A stretch of 34,545 nt of DNA from an uncultured Acetatifactor sp. (GCA_910585665.1 CAJUFI010000018.1:1-34545), one strand, 5' to 3'; counted from the stretch's first letter, positions 13,909 through 22,620 are shown. Made by a program: numbers and translations. The notes: generated by a model not told the origin, from the letters alone.

Positions 13909-14673
13909 ATGATTTGTGAGATAAGCCGGACGGAGAAAGCGGCACCGCTGTTCGCCGGATGGGAGGAGACCATGATTGCGTCATGCCTGCAGGGCGTGAT
14001 GGGAAAGATTTACGGGAACTGTGAGGAAAACCCTGTATCCGCCATGGCATTGCTGGGGGACTTCTGCTTCCTGGCGGGAGAGCCCGACAGGGAGCTGGCG
14101 GCGAAAGCGCCGGAGCAGGACGGCAGGAATTTCCTGATCATGGTGCCGCAGAATGGGCGCTGGGCGGAAGTGATAGAGGACTGCCATGGCCAAAGGGCGA
14201 GGAAAACGGTCCGGTATGCCATTCGTAAGGAACCGGACGTGTTCCGCAGGGAAGAGCTGCAGGCAGCAGTGGAGGGTCTGCCGGAGGGCTATGTGTTGAA
14301 GCGGATGGACGAGACATTGTTCCGGCGCTGTAAAGAAATCCCCTGGTGCAGGGATCTGGTGTCCCAGTATCGTGATTATGCCCAGTATGAGGCGCACGGG
14401 CTGGGGGCAGTCATCTTGAGGGCTGGGGAGCCTGTGTCAGGGGCGTCTTCCTATTCCGGCTATCTAGGGGGCATAGAGATAGAAATCGACACCAGGGAGG
14501 ATTATCGGCGGAGAGGGTTGGCGTACATTTGCGGGGCGAAGCTGATTCTGGACTGTCTGGAGCGGGGATGGTACCCCAGCTGGGACGCGCAGAACCTGTG
14601 GTCGGTGGCATTGGCAGAAAAACTGGGTTACCATTTCAGCCATGCCTACGATGTCTACGAATGGAGCGCGTGA
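13909..14673 (+). CDS. GNAT-family acetyltransferase
   Basis: This 254-residue protein has a variable N-terminal half and a C-terminal GNAT fold (about residues 150-250). Visible elements are EIEIDTREDYRRRGLAYI, which contains the acetyl-CoA-binding R/Q-x-x-G-x-A-type loop, and ALAEKLGYHF, the usual helix and beta-bulge at the end. The layout resembles the GNAT_acetyltran group (PF12746), whose members include resistance and unassigned enzymes. ATG 13909 is preferred: GAGGAGG lies 5 bases upstream. The substrate is unknown. It precedes an APH-like kinase by 43 bases, a combination seen in small-molecule modification. Confidence 0.8.
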   Translation: MICEISRTEKAAPLFAGWEETMIASCLQGVMGKIYGNCEENPVSAMALLGDFCFLAGEPDRELAAKAPEQDGRNFLIMVPQNGRWAEVIEDCHGQRARKTVRYAIRKEPDVFRREELQAAVEGLPEGYVLKRMDETLFRRCKEIPWCRDLVSQYRDYAQYEAHGLGAVILRAGEPVSGASSYSGYLGGIEIEIDTREDYRRRGLAYICGAKLILDCLERGWYPSWDAQNLWSVALAEKLGYHFSHAYDVYEWSA

Positions 14674-14716
14674 GGACAGACAGGGCAAGAATGGCGGAAA
14701 GATTGGAGCAGTTGGG

Positions 14717-15922
14717 ATGGAGCGTATGGAATACATAGAATTTTGTGGCAAAGTAGCGGAGCAGTTTGGGTTAGGGAAGCTGACAGCGCCGCCGGATAGA
14801 GTGACGGGAGGATTTCTGCACAGGATGTATCGGCTGGAAACTACGGCGGGGAAGTATGCGCTGAAAGTGTTGAATCCGGTAATCATGCAGCGTCCCGGGA
14901 CAATGGAGAACTACAGGAGGGCAGAAGAGATAGAGCGGCTGCTGTGGGAACAGGGCATTCCCATGATTCCGGCGCTGGAGCGGGATGGCAGAAAGATGCA
15001 GTGCCTGGAAGGGCAGCATTATTATCTGTTTGACTGGTCGGAAGGCAAAGCCATGGGCTGGCATGAGATTGAAGAAAACCATTGCCGGATCATAGGAAAG
15101 CTCCTGGCCAGAATCCATAAAATACCCTGTATGAAGGTGCGTGCAGAGAGCTGCGAAGATGTAGGTGGCGAAGAGAAAGACAGCTTAGAAGGTGCCAGGG
15201 CTGAAGCGAAGGAGAATTCAGGAAGTACAAAGGTTAAGGCGGAGGAGAACTTTGAAGATATAGGTGTCGAAGAGACAGGCGACTTCGACAAGGCAGCATC
15301 CACAGCGGCAGCAGCCACCTCTGGAACCATGGCGACATGTATGGAAGGCGTAGGGGAGAATGCAGCAGACTGGGATGCCTACATAAAAGCGGCCCGGCAG
15401 TGTCGGCCTGATATCGCGGAGGTTCTGGAAGGGAACCGGGAGCTGATATCTCTGGCAGAAAAGGAATATGCTGCCGCGCTGGACAGCATTCCGGACATGC
15501 GCTGCTTCTGCCACGGGGACATGGACTGCAAAAATGTCCTGTGGCTGGACGGGGAGCCGCTCCTCATCGATCTGGAATGCCTGGATTACGGGAATCCCCT
15601 GTTGGAGATGTTCCAGCTGGCACTGAGCTGGGCGGGCTGGCCGGCGTGTGAACTGGATTTGGGCCGGTTTGGAGGGTTTCTGGAAGCTTATCAGGCCGAG
15701 TATGGGGTCGTGAGGGCAGACTGGGACAGGATTTCCGGCGTTGGCTACGGCTGGCTGGACTGGCTTGCCTATAATGCCAGGCGGGCCCTGGGGATAGAAT
15801 GCGGCGATGAAGAGGAGAGGGAGCTGGGGAGCCGGGAAGTGCATGAGAGCATCCGACGGCTCAGGTTTTTTCATTCGGCCCGGCGAGGGCTGGTCTCCTA
15901 CATCGCGGCAAGAGGATGGTGA
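14717..15922 (+). CDS. APH/CotS-like small-molecule kinase with a repeated insert
   Basis: This 401-residue protein has the aminoglycoside phosphotransferase fold. The N-lobe has the nucleotide loop VTGGFLHRMYRL and a Lys in YALKVLN. The catalytic loop is CFCHGDMDCKNVLW and the metal-binding loop LLIDLECLDYGNP. Relatives include CotS/YsxL-type spore or choline-like kinases and antibiotic kinases; the substrate is unknown. Residues about 138-215 form an acidic, Ala/Glu-rich insert between the lobes, containing a diverged internal duplication, which is not usual for the family. Start choice is uncertain: ATG 14717 (GGAG 7 bases upstream) or ATG 14726. Confidence 0.8.
   Translation: MERMEYIEFCGKVAEQFGLGKLTAPPDRVTGGFLHRMYRLETTAGKYALKVLNPVIMQRPGTMENYRRAEEIERLLWEQGIPMIPALERDGRKMQCLEGQHYYLFDWSEGKAMGWHEIEENHCRIIGKLLARIHKIPCMKVRAESCEDVGGEEKDSLEGARAEAKENSGSTKVKAEENFEDIGVEETGDFDKAASTAAAATSGTMATCMEGVGENAADWDAYIKAARQCRPDIAEVLEGNRELISLAEKEYAAALDSIPDMRCFCHGDMDCKNVLWLDGEPLLIDLECLDYGNPLLEMFQLALSWAGWPACELDLGRFGGFLEAYQAEYGVVRADWDRISGVGYGWLDWLAYNARRALGIECGDEEERELGSREVHESIRRLRFFHSARRGLVSYIAARGW
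15131..15299 (+). repeat. Diverged internal duplication within the kinase gene
   Basis: Two segments of about 22 codons (from 15134 and from 15230) encode the related peptides KVRAESCEDVGGEEKD and KVKAEENFEDIGVEETGD. The stretch is low in hydrophobic residues and probably a disordered linker. Confidence 0.5.
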
Positions 15923-15934
15923 GGTGAGGGCGGA

Positions 15935-16618
15935 ATGTTCCATATTTTAGTGGTGGATGACGATAAGAGCACAAGGCTTCTGCTGCGGGCAGTGCTGGAA
16001 GCGGAGAATTACACGGTGACCGCCGCGCGCAATGGGGCGGAAGCCCTGGAAATCATGGACAGGGAGCATGTGGATCTGGTGGTGCTGGATGTCATGATGC
16101 CGGAGATGGACGGGTATGAATTCACGGAGAGACTGCGGAGCGTGGACGACAATCTGCCTGTGCTGATGGTTTCGGCCAGACAGCTTCCCGCGGACAAGAG
16201 AAAAGGCTTCCTGGTGGGGACGGACGACTACATGACCAAGCCCATCGATGAAGAAGAAATGCTGCTGCGGATCAAGGCTCTGCTGCGAAGGGCCAGGATC
16301 GTCAGCGAGAGGAAAATCGTGATAGGCGATGTGGTACTGGACTATGATTCGCTCACCGTGTCCAGAAGGGGGGAAGTACAGGAACTGCCCCAGAAAGAGT
16401 TCCTGCTGCTGTATAAGCTGCTGTCCTATCCGGGAAAAATCTTCACCCGCATCCAGCTGATGGATGAGATCTGGGGAGCGGACAGCGAGACGGGGTGGGA
16501 GACCGTCACAGTCCATATCGGCCGTCTCCGCAAGCGCTTTGAGGGCTGGGAGGAATTCGGGATAGAGTCCGTCAGGGGGCTTGGCTACAAAGCCGTCAAG
16601 TGCGAGAAGAAGCCCTAG
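15935..16618 (+). CDS. OmpR-family response regulator
   Basis: This 227-residue protein has a receiver domain with DDD (8-10), phosphoacceptor Asp52 in VVLDVMMPEMDG and Lys102 in TKPID. A winged-helix domain (about 125-225) follows, with ELPQKEFLLLYKLL and the recognition-helix region WETVTVHIGRLRKRF. ATG 15935 is 13 bases after the kinase stop, with a GTGAGGGCGGA site. It pairs with the histidine kinase at 16838 and precedes two lipid-type genes. Confidence 0.92.
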   Translation: MFHILVVDDDKSTRLLLRAVLEAENYTVTAARNGAEALEIMDREHVDLVVLDVMMPEMDGYEFTERLRSVDDNLPVLMVSARQLPADKRKGFLVGTDDYMTKPIDEEEMLLRIKALLRRARIVSERKIVIGDVVLDYDSLTVSRRGEVQELPQKEFLLLYKLLSYPGKIFTRIQLMDEIWGADSETGWETVTVHIGRLRKRFEGWEEFGIESVRGLGYKAVKCEKKP

Positions 16619-16837
16619 GGGGCCAGGAGTGGCATCGTCCGTCTCTTTAGGGCATCCGCCAGGAACTTTCAGGCTCGCTTGCGAAGAAATCCGCATTGCT
16701 GGCCAGTCTCGTAGGGAAGAATGCGCAAGGGAAGCTTTTGGCTTTGTGCCAGAAATGCGGCGGTTTTGGGTTGATTCTGGTAGGGGAAGGTGGGCATCGG
16801 GAGAGGATATTGGAATGGATGGGAAGGGAATGGCAGG

Positions 16838-17974
16838 ATGAAGGGTAAGGGTGACAGGCGGAAGGACGGAAGGGCCGGAGGGAGAAAAGAGAGCCGGAAG
16901 AATAAGCATAATTTTGAGCTGGGCTTGCTTGTGTTTTTGGTCTTGTTTGTGATTCAGTTCACGACGGTGCTGGTGGCCTTGCTGGCTTTGTTCGTTTTGG
17001 TGAGGACGGGGGTGGTCAGCATGGAGTGGATCGCCGATTTGAGCACAGGGCGGATTGAAAACCTGAGCGCAGGCCGGGTGTTCCTGTTGTTGGCAAGTGT
17101 GGACACCTTCATCGGTTTTGCGGTGGTGATCACGGCCACGGCCATTCCGCTGAAGCCGGTGGTGAATCTGATCAATCAGATGAATCGGCTGGCTTCCGGT
17201 GATTTCCAGGCGCGTCTGCATTTCGGCAGGCTTCTGACCAGCCATCCCACTTTTGCGGAGCTTACAGACAGCTTCAACAAGATGGCGGAGGAACTGGGCA
17301 GCACGGAGATGCTGCGGAACGATTTCATCAATAATTTTTCCCATGAATTCAAAACGCCCATCGTGTCTATCGCGGGCTTTGCCAGGATTTTGAAGCGGGA
17401 GAGCCTGACGCCCGGGCAGCAGGCGGAGTATCTGGACATTATTGAGGCGGAGTCTCTGCGGCTCTCGGAGATGGCCACCAATGTGCTGAACCTGACCCGG
17501 ATAGAGAACCAGTCCATTCTGACAAATGTGTCACAATTTAATCTCTCGGAGCAGATTCGCTCCTGTATCCTGCTGCTGGAGCACAAATGGTCCTCCAAGG
17601 CTCTGAACTGGAAGCTTGATTTCGGGGAAGTTGAGGTGGCCGGGAACGAAGAGCTGTTAAAGCAGACATGGGTCAATCTGATTGACAACGCCATTAAATT
17701 CTCGCCTGAGGGGGAGACTGTGGAAATCAGCATTTCCGAGGTTCCGGGGCGGGTCTCCGTGACAGTGGCCAATACCGGCCCGGAGATTCCGGAGGAGGCC
17801 CGGGAAAGGGTATTTCATAAGTTCTATCAGGCGGACGAGTCCCACAGCAGTGAGGGGAATGGGGTGGGGCTCGCCATCGTGAAACGGGTGGTGGAGCTGC
17901 ACCGGGGGAAAGTTTCCGTGGACAGCGGCGGGGGGATCGTTTCTTTTTCGGTGGAACTGCCCAGGAGGATTTAG
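16838..17974 (+). CDS. Sensor histidine kinase, partner of the 15935 regulator
   Basis: This 378-residue protein begins with a strongly basic stretch (residues 2-24). Two transmembrane helices (about 28-56 and 82-105) flank a short, roughly 25-residue outer loop. A HAMP domain (about 105-155) follows. The H-box is NNFSHEFKTPI with His169. The ATPase has N-box NLIDNAIKFS, FHKFYQAD and GVGLAIVKRVVELHRG. ATG 16838 is chosen for the GGGAAGGGA stretch 9 bases upstream. The 219 bases between regulator and kinase carry no recognisable gene. The tiny outer loop suggests sensing within or through the membrane. Confidence 0.9.
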   Translation: MKGKGDRRKDGRAGGRKESRKNKHNFELGLLVFLVLFVIQFTTVLVALLALFVLVRTGVVSMEWIADLSTGRIENLSAGRVFLLLASVDTFIGFAVVITATAIPLKPVVNLINQMNRLASGDFQARLHFGRLLTSHPTFAELTDSFNKMAEELGSTEMLRNDFINNFSHEFKTPIVSIAGFARILKRESLTPGQQAEYLDIIEAESLRLSEMATNVLNLTRIENQSILTNVSQFNLSEQIRSCILLLEHKWSSKALNWKLDFGEVEVAGNEELLKQTWVNLIDNAIKFSPEGETVEISISEVPGRVSVTVANTGPEIPEEARERVFHKFYQADESHSSEGNGVGLAIVKRVVELHRGKVSVDSGGGIVSFSVELPRRI

Positions 17975-18069
17975 GCGGCTCCAGTTTCGTTTCAGTTTAT
18001 CTTTCTGTGATATTGTTTCCGGTATAAAATATTGTGCTGGTGCACATGCCGTGTCAGGGGGTGGATTTT

Positions 18070-18687
18070 ATGCTGGGGACAGTGATGTTCGTCATTTTAG
18101 GGTATCTTTCGGGAAGCGTGCTGTATGCCCGCGTATTTTCCCATGTGTTCCGGAAGGAGGGCATGCTGGAGCAGAGCAGGGACGGGAATCCCGGAACGGC
18201 CAATGCGTTCCTCTACGGCGGCTTCTGGTGCGGCTTTCTGACGCTTCTGGGAGATTTGCTGAAGGGATTTCTGCCGGTGTTTCTGTTCTGGCATGCGGAT
18301 ATGCCGGAAGGCCCGCGCCTTTTCTGGAATGGGCTGGTCATAGCGGCGCCGGTGATCGGCCACGCTTTTCCGCTGTTCTACGGCGGCAGGGGCGGAAAGG
18401 GGATAGCGGTCACCTTTGGCTGTCTGCTGGGGCTGCTTCCCCTGTGGCGGCCTGTGGCGGCGCTGGCGGTGTTCTTTCTGTTCTTTTCTGTGGTGCTGCG
18501 GATCACGCCCCATTATCACCGGACGCTGGCGGCATACCTGTGCGCCCTTTGCTCTGTCCTGTACGCGGTGGAGAGCAGAACCGTGGAACTGGGATTTCTG
18601 CTGATTGTGGTGACGGTCTGCGCAAGGCTGCTGACCAGTAAGGAGAGAAAGGAAAAGATGGGGGTGAAGCTGTTATGGATGCGCTGA
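18070..18687 (+). CDS. PlsY-like glycerol-3-phosphate acyltransferase
   Basis: This 205-residue membrane protein has about five to six helices, matching PlsY length. It carries its three signature regions: GYLSGSVLYARVF, DGNPGTANA and GHAFPLFYGGRGGKG. PlsY transfers acyl groups from acyl-phosphate to glycerol-3-phosphate at the inner membrane face, the first step of phospholipid synthesis. The second motif normally reads GSGNxGATN, so this is a divergent member and could be a paralogue with another acceptor. ATG 18070 follows GGGGGTGG by 7 bases. The 3' end overlaps the glycosyltransferase start by 13 bases. Confidence 0.82.
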   Translation: MLGTVMFVILGYLSGSVLYARVFSHVFRKEGMLEQSRDGNPGTANAFLYGGFWCGFLTLLGDLLKGFLPVFLFWHADMPEGPRLFWNGLVIAAPVIGHAFPLFYGGRGGKGIAVTFGCLLGLLPLWRPVAALAVFFLFFSVVLRITPHYHRTLAAYLCALCSVLYAVESRTVELGFLLIVVTVCARLLTSKERKEKMGVKLLWMR

Positions 18688-19862
18688 TACTTTCCTGCGG
18701 CACAGGAGGCGGCCATGACGCTGCCGGAAAGGCCGTCCGGGAGGAGCTGATTCGGAGAGGGCACCGCGCCGTGATGATGAACCCCTATGTCTTGCGGGGG
18801 CAGGGCCTGGCCGGAAAGATTGACCATATGTATATTGCAACGGCCCAGAAAGCGCCCAGAGCCTTCGGGGCCGTGTATGAGGCCGGGGAGCTGTACCGGC
18901 GGCTGCCTTTCCGCTCTCCGGTCTACTATGCCAACCAGGCGATGATTTCACAGATGGAGGAGTATCTGGGGGCAAACCATTTTGACGTGGTGATTATGCC
19001 CCACTTGTTCCCCGCGGAAATCATGACGAATATGAAGCGCCGGGGCATGGACATCCCCGGGACGATGTTCCTAGCCACGGACTATTGCTGCATCCCCTTT
19101 ACGGAGGAGACGGACTGCGACGCCTACGTGGTGCCCGGGGAGGAGCTGGCGGACGAATTCGCCGGCAGAGGGATACCGCGGGAGAAGATATATCCTCTGG
19201 GGATTCCGGTGGATCGAAGCTTCCGGGCAGGCAGAAGGAGAAGCGTGCCGGTTTTGAGCGGCGTACACTGTCAATTCGGCAAGAGATACATCCTCATAGC
19301 GGGAGGGAGCATCGGTGCCGGAAAGATTGACAAGCTGATCGGCCTTTTGCTGGAGCGGGCAGAGCGGGAAGCCCTGAGGCGGGAGACCGGCATCATTGTG
19401 ATATGCGGGAACAATCAGGAGCTGTACTGGAAATTGAAAGGGCAGTACGGCACGCGGATCATTGTGGTAGGGCACACAGACTGCATGGCGGACTATCTTC
19501 GAATCAGCAGTCTCTACATCACCAAGCCCGGAGGGCTCTCTTCCACGGAAGCAGCGGTGTGCGGGATACCGTTGCTGCACATGCCGGCGATTCCGGGCTG
19601 CGAGACCCACAACGCAAGGTATTTCCTGGAACATGGGATGAGCGCGCCCTGTGAAGTGTCTGAAGGAGGGGCGGAGACCGTGTTCCGCATGCTGGAAGAC
19701 GAACAGGCCTGTGCCGGGATGGTGGACTGTCAGAGCAGATATATCCGGCGGGACGCGGCCTCCCGCATCTGCGGGCTGGCGGAGGAGATGGTATTCTTTT
19801 CCGGTAATCTTTCCAATCTTTCCGGATGGACTTGTAAAGATGGAGAAAATATTATAAACTGA
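18675..19862 (+). CDS. GT28/MGDG-synthase-like glycosyltransferase
   Basis: This 395-residue protein begins with the glycolipid-synthase motif LILSCGTGGGHDAAGKAV, the diacylglycerol-binding region of MGDG synthase and UgtP-type enzymes. The C-terminal donor domain shows IAGGSIGAGKID, VVGHTDCMADYL and the sugar-nucleotide motif KPGGLSSTEAAVCGIPLL. Such enzymes make mono- or diglycosyl diacylglycerol, often the lipoteichoic acid anchor, at the inner membrane leaflet. Overlap with the PlsY-like gene indicates co-translation and a joint lipid product. The kinase/regulator pair upstream probably controls it. The exact sugar is not known. Confidence 0.85.
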   Translation: MDALILSCGTGGGHDAAGKAVREELIRRGHRAVMMNPYVLRGQGLAGKIDHMYIATAQKAPRAFGAVYEAGELYRRLPFRSPVYYANQAMISQMEEYLGANHFDVVIMPHLFPAEIMTNMKRRGMDIPGTMFLATDYCCIPFTEETDCDAYVVPGEELADEFAGRGIPREKIYPLGIPVDRSFRAGRRRSVPVLSGVHCQFGKRYILIAGGSIGAGKIDKLIGLLLERAEREALRRETGIIVICGNNQELYWKLKGQYGTRIIVVGHTDCMADYLRISSLYITKPGGLSSTEAAVCGIPLLHMPAIPGCETHNARYFLEHGMSAPCEVSEGGAETVFRMLEDEQACAGMVDCQSRYIRRDAASRICGLAEEMVFFSGNLSNLSGWTCKDGENIIN

Positions 19863-19914
19863 AGAGGAAAGAGGTGGTGAGGTCGCCGGGAGCGCGTCAG
19901 GCCGCATAGGATTT

Positions 19915-19971
19915 CAGGATTCCAGGAAGCGGAATCCTGCATTGGGGGCTGAAAGGCATCTGGAAAGATGC
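19915..19971 (+). other. Two hairpins in the PRPP synthetase leader
   Basis: A perfect 9-bp stem (19915-19923 with 19931-19939) is followed by a 6-bp stem (19956-19961 with 19966-19971, short loop). Neither has a T tract. They lie 55-110 bases before the start codon of the 20027 gene and could be regulatory or incidental. Confidence 0.4.
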
Positions 19972-20026
19972 ATGATAAGCGGTCTGGAGATTCCGGGAGG
20001 ATATGGCGTATCATAAGGAGGGAAAT

Positions 20027-21133
20027 ATGAGTCTATTGTCAGCAAGCCGTTCCATTCCCATTGTGTTGATTCCTTTATATGGGACGGAGGAGCTAGCCAG
20101 CAAGATTGAGTACTATCTGAGGGAGACCTATAACAAGGAAGAATGCCATGTGGTGAATTCGCAGATTGTCCGTTTTTCCACAGGAGACGGGAAAGCGGTC
20201 CTGGAAGAGACTGTCCGGGGAGCGGATGTGTATATCCTGGTGGATGTGGGGAACTATTCCTGCAGCTATCAGATGTATGGCCAGACGGTTCCCATGTCGC
20301 CGGAGGAGCATTTCCAGAATCTGAAGAGGACGGTGTCCGCCATCGGCGGGAAGGCGTACAGGGTGAATGTGATTTCCCCGCTGCTCTATGCCAGCCGCCA
20401 GGACAGAAGGATTTCCAGAGAGTCCCTGGACTGCGCCATGGCGCTGCGGGAGCTGGAGAACATCGGCGTCAGGAACATCACGGCTTTCGATGTGCACGAC
20501 AATCGGGTGGCAAATGCGGTTCCGTACAACGGTTTCGACGACCTGTTTCCCATTTATCAGGTGATCAAGGCAATCAAGAAAAATTATCCAGACGTGACGT
20601 TCTCGGAGGACAGTTCCCTGTTCATTTCTCCGGATCTGGGGGCGACCACGAGGAATTTCAAATACACCAATGAACTGGGGCTGGACATGGGCATCTTCTA
20701 TAAGCGCAGGTCCAGGACCAAGGTGGTGGGCGGCAATTATGTGGTGGACGTACATAAATATATCGGCCCCAGCGTGAAGGGCAAGGATGTGTTCATTGTG
20801 GACGACATGATCTGCTCCGGCACCACCATGCTGGACGTGGCGAAATACTGTAAGAAGCAGGGGGCGAAAAGGGTCTTCTCGGCGGCCACCTTCGCGCTGT
20901 TCACGGAGGGGCTCCAGCGGTTTGACGAGGCCTACAAGAAGAAAGTGCTGGAAGCCGTGTTCATCACGAACGCTTCTTACCGCCGGGACGAGATCCTGAA
21001 CGCGCCCTGGTACCGGGAGGTGGACATCACGAAATATATCGCCATCTATATCCATTCCGTGAACGCCGGAAAGTCTATCTCCAAGCTCCTGGATCCCCAC
21101 GAGAAGATACACAGGCTCCTGGACAAAGCCTGA
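20027..21133 (+). CDS. prs: Ribose-phosphate pyrophosphokinase (PRPP synthetase)
   Basis: This 368-residue protein consists of two phosphoribosyltransferase-like domains. The PRPP-binding loop VDDMICSGTTMLDVA lies at about residues 262-276. A DRRISRESLDCAMAL region resembles the DRQDRxxR...KLVA segment, and TAFDVHDNRVANA replaces the classical DLHAxQIQGFF. It makes PRPP from ribose 5-phosphate and ATP for nucleotide, His and Trp synthesis. It is longer than the 315-residue E. coli/Bacillus type, like other clostridial versions. AAGGAGGG lies 4-5 bases before ATG 20027. The 164-base leader contains two hairpins. Confidence 0.85.
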   Translation: MSLLSASRSIPIVLIPLYGTEELASKIEYYLRETYNKEECHVVNSQIVRFSTGDGKAVLEETVRGADVYILVDVGNYSCSYQMYGQTVPMSPEEHFQNLKRTVSAIGGKAYRVNVISPLLYASRQDRRISRESLDCAMALRELENIGVRNITAFDVHDNRVANAVPYNGFDDLFPIYQVIKAIKKNYPDVTFSEDSSLFISPDLGATTRNFKYTNELGLDMGIFYKRRSRTKVVGGNYVVDVHKYIGPSVKGKDVFIVDDMICSGTTMLDVAKYCKKQGAKRVFSAATFALFTEGLQRFDEAYKKKVLEAVFITNASYRRDEILNAPWYREVDITKYIAIYIHSVNAGKSISKLLDPHEKIHRLLDKA

Positions 21134-21171
21134 GCAGGCTGTGCGGGCGGGCCGCGCCTTGGCGCCGGACG

Positions 21172-21411
21172 GTGGATGTGGCATATATATTGGCCCAGGT
21201 AAAAGCGATTCAGGACAATACGGCATATTTGAGCGAAGCGATATCCGCGCTTGCCGGTACCTATGGCAGCGATGACGGTGAAAATGGCGGCAACACGGCG
21301 GAAGTGAGGGCTGAGGCATTGGGAAGCATTGTCCGCTGTCGGGAGACTACGAACCAGCAGCTATTGGATTTTTATAGGACCGTTTACATTGATTTGAAAT
21401 CGCAGTCGTAA
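21172..21411 (+). CDS. Small hypothetical protein
   Basis: This 79-residue frame begins at GTG, 38 bases after the PRPP synthetase stop. It has a helical N-terminus (AYILAQVKAIQDNTAYLSEAI), an acidic Gly/Asp/Asn loop and a helical C-terminus ending KSQS. There is no strong ribosome binding site, so translation might be coupled to the upstream gene. No family is recognised. The composition, with Tyr, Asp and balanced charges, argues that it is real. Confidence 0.45.
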   Translation: MDVAYILAQVKAIQDNTAYLSEAISALAGTYGSDDGENGGNTAEVRAEALGSIVRCRETTNQQLLDFYRTVYIDLKSQS

Positions 21412-21655
21412 GTCAGCGTTAGCATCTCCACGATAAGGAAGTATAAGAAGAGTAAGGAGTCCGCCGGAGCGTGTGTTCCGGCGGATATTTTCGTGCCGAA
21501 ATATTGGGAAATCGTCTCATGTCTTTTGTTGAAATGGATATTATGTAGCCGCATAGGTAAGATTGGCAGATATAACCTCCTCGGCGGAACGTTGGGGAAG
21601 GTCGGATAGAAAACGAAACAATGGCATGGGCATAAAGAACACAATGGAATCTGCG

Positions 21656-22186
21656 CTATGCCAATTTATGGAGCGCTTCTGAATGGTGTTCTATGGCGCC
21701 TTTGATGATTTCTATATCTGCCTGTATGGCATCGATCTGGGCCGATGCCTTTTCGTACCGCTTGGCGGCGGGCACGTAGTTTTCTGCCAGTAATTGGATG
21801 TTTTTGTCGGTGACGTTTTCGATATGCAGTTCTAGTCTCGTTACGCGGTACGTCAGGCTGCTGACATCGTCCTTGACGGTCTGCATCTCAGAGTGTAAGC
21901 AGCCGATGTCATCCTTGACAGCCTGTAGCTCAGCGTAGAGGTTGCGGATGTCATCCTTGACAGCCTGTAGCTCGGCGTAGAGGTTGCGGATGTCATCCTT
22001 GACAGCCTGTAGCTCGGCGTAGAGGTTGCGGATGTCGTTCTTGATCAGCTCCAGTTCGGATTGGATGAAGAATCTCAGATCCCGTATGCTGTCTTTCACG
22101 GGTTGCAGTTCGACCTGTAGCCCTGCCTGGATTTTGACGTCCAGCAGATTGGAGATGGAAAGCAGATCTTCATGGGTCAGGGTCAC
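21656..22186 (-). CDS. Coiled-coil protein with tandem 14-residue repeats
   Basis: This 176-residue protein is almost wholly alpha-helical coiled coil. Five successive 14-residue units (about residues 39-108) follow two heptads each; three read RNLYAELQAVKDDI exactly, and the flanking ones are diverged (FFIQSELELIKNDI, GCLHSEMQTVKDDV). A second coiled segment (SAQIDAIQADIEIIKGAIEHH) ends the protein. The start is the GTG at 22186, preceded by AAAGGAGG 8 bases upstream; the frame is open to 22390 without another site. There is no membrane helix. It is probably an oligomeric scaffold; no family recognised. Confidence 0.75.
   Translation of the reverse strand: MTLTHEDLLSISNLLDVKIQAGLQVELQPVKDSIRDLRFFIQSELELIKNDIRNLYAELQAVKDDIRNLYAELQAVKDDIRNLYAELQAVKDDIGCLHSEMQTVKDDVSSLTYRVTRLELHIENVTDKNIQLLAENYVPAAKRYEKASAQIDAIQADIEIIKGAIEHHSEALHKLA
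21863..22072 (-). repeat. 42-bp tandem repeat, three near-identical plus two diverged units
   Basis: Units 21905-21946, 21947-21988 and 21989-22030 are identical except for one base in the first. 21863-21904 and 22031-22072 are related but diverged. 42 bp encodes 14 residues, so copy-number change keeps the reading frame. Confidence 0.9.
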
Positions 22187-22591
22187 GGTATGTGCCTCCT
22201 TTCTTTTTGCAAAGGAATCCGCCTGAAAATCTGTAAGCCTTTCTGCCGCCGCCAGTCCTACAAGGCAAAGCCTGACGAAACTGTATTGTGGTGTTGGGAA
22301 TTGTGCATTGAACATTACCCTTGCCTTGAAATGCAAATCAGCTGAACTACAGAAACCGGATTCCATGACGATTTTCCGGCAGACTCCCATTTTGAGGAAA
22401 TTTATCTGATGTCTCTACTTTACCACATATTGATTTCTTTTTCAAGAAAAAAGATAAGTTAAAATATGACGTATATTTGGATAAAAATAAGACAATGAGT
22501 AATTAAGGAAAATACAGTATTTTAGACGAAAAGTGAATTTATAAAGAATGTGGATGATATTAAAGGTCAATTATAAGAATTAAATAGGCAC
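22187..22591. other. Divergent intergenic region
   Basis: 22187-22390 holds the leader of the coiled-coil gene, including its AAAGGAGG site at about 22195-22202; the reverse frame is open but unsupported. 22400-22591 is very AT-rich and non-coding, with no clear hairpin terminator. It may carry the reverse promoter. Confidence 0.4.
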
Positions 22592-22620
22592 TTGCAGAAT
22601 GTTGAAATTTGTGTTACTAT
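22592..22620 (+). promoter_or_regulatory. Putative promoter of the leuA-araC fusion gene
   Basis: The -35 TTGCAG (22592-22597), a 17-base spacer and the -10 TACTAT (22615-22620) would give a leader of about 160 bases before ATG 22786. No leucine-rich leader peptide or T-box motif was recognised in that leader. Confidence 0.5.

Noticed and set aside
16619..16837. Possible small gene between regulator and kinase
   Set aside because: Open frames on both strands have no ribosome site and no recognisable text; treated as a leader of the kinase gene.
15947..17344. 465-codon reverse frame across the regulator and kinase
   Set aside because: Shadow frame spanning two genes with clear receiver, winged-helix and kinase motifs on the other strand.
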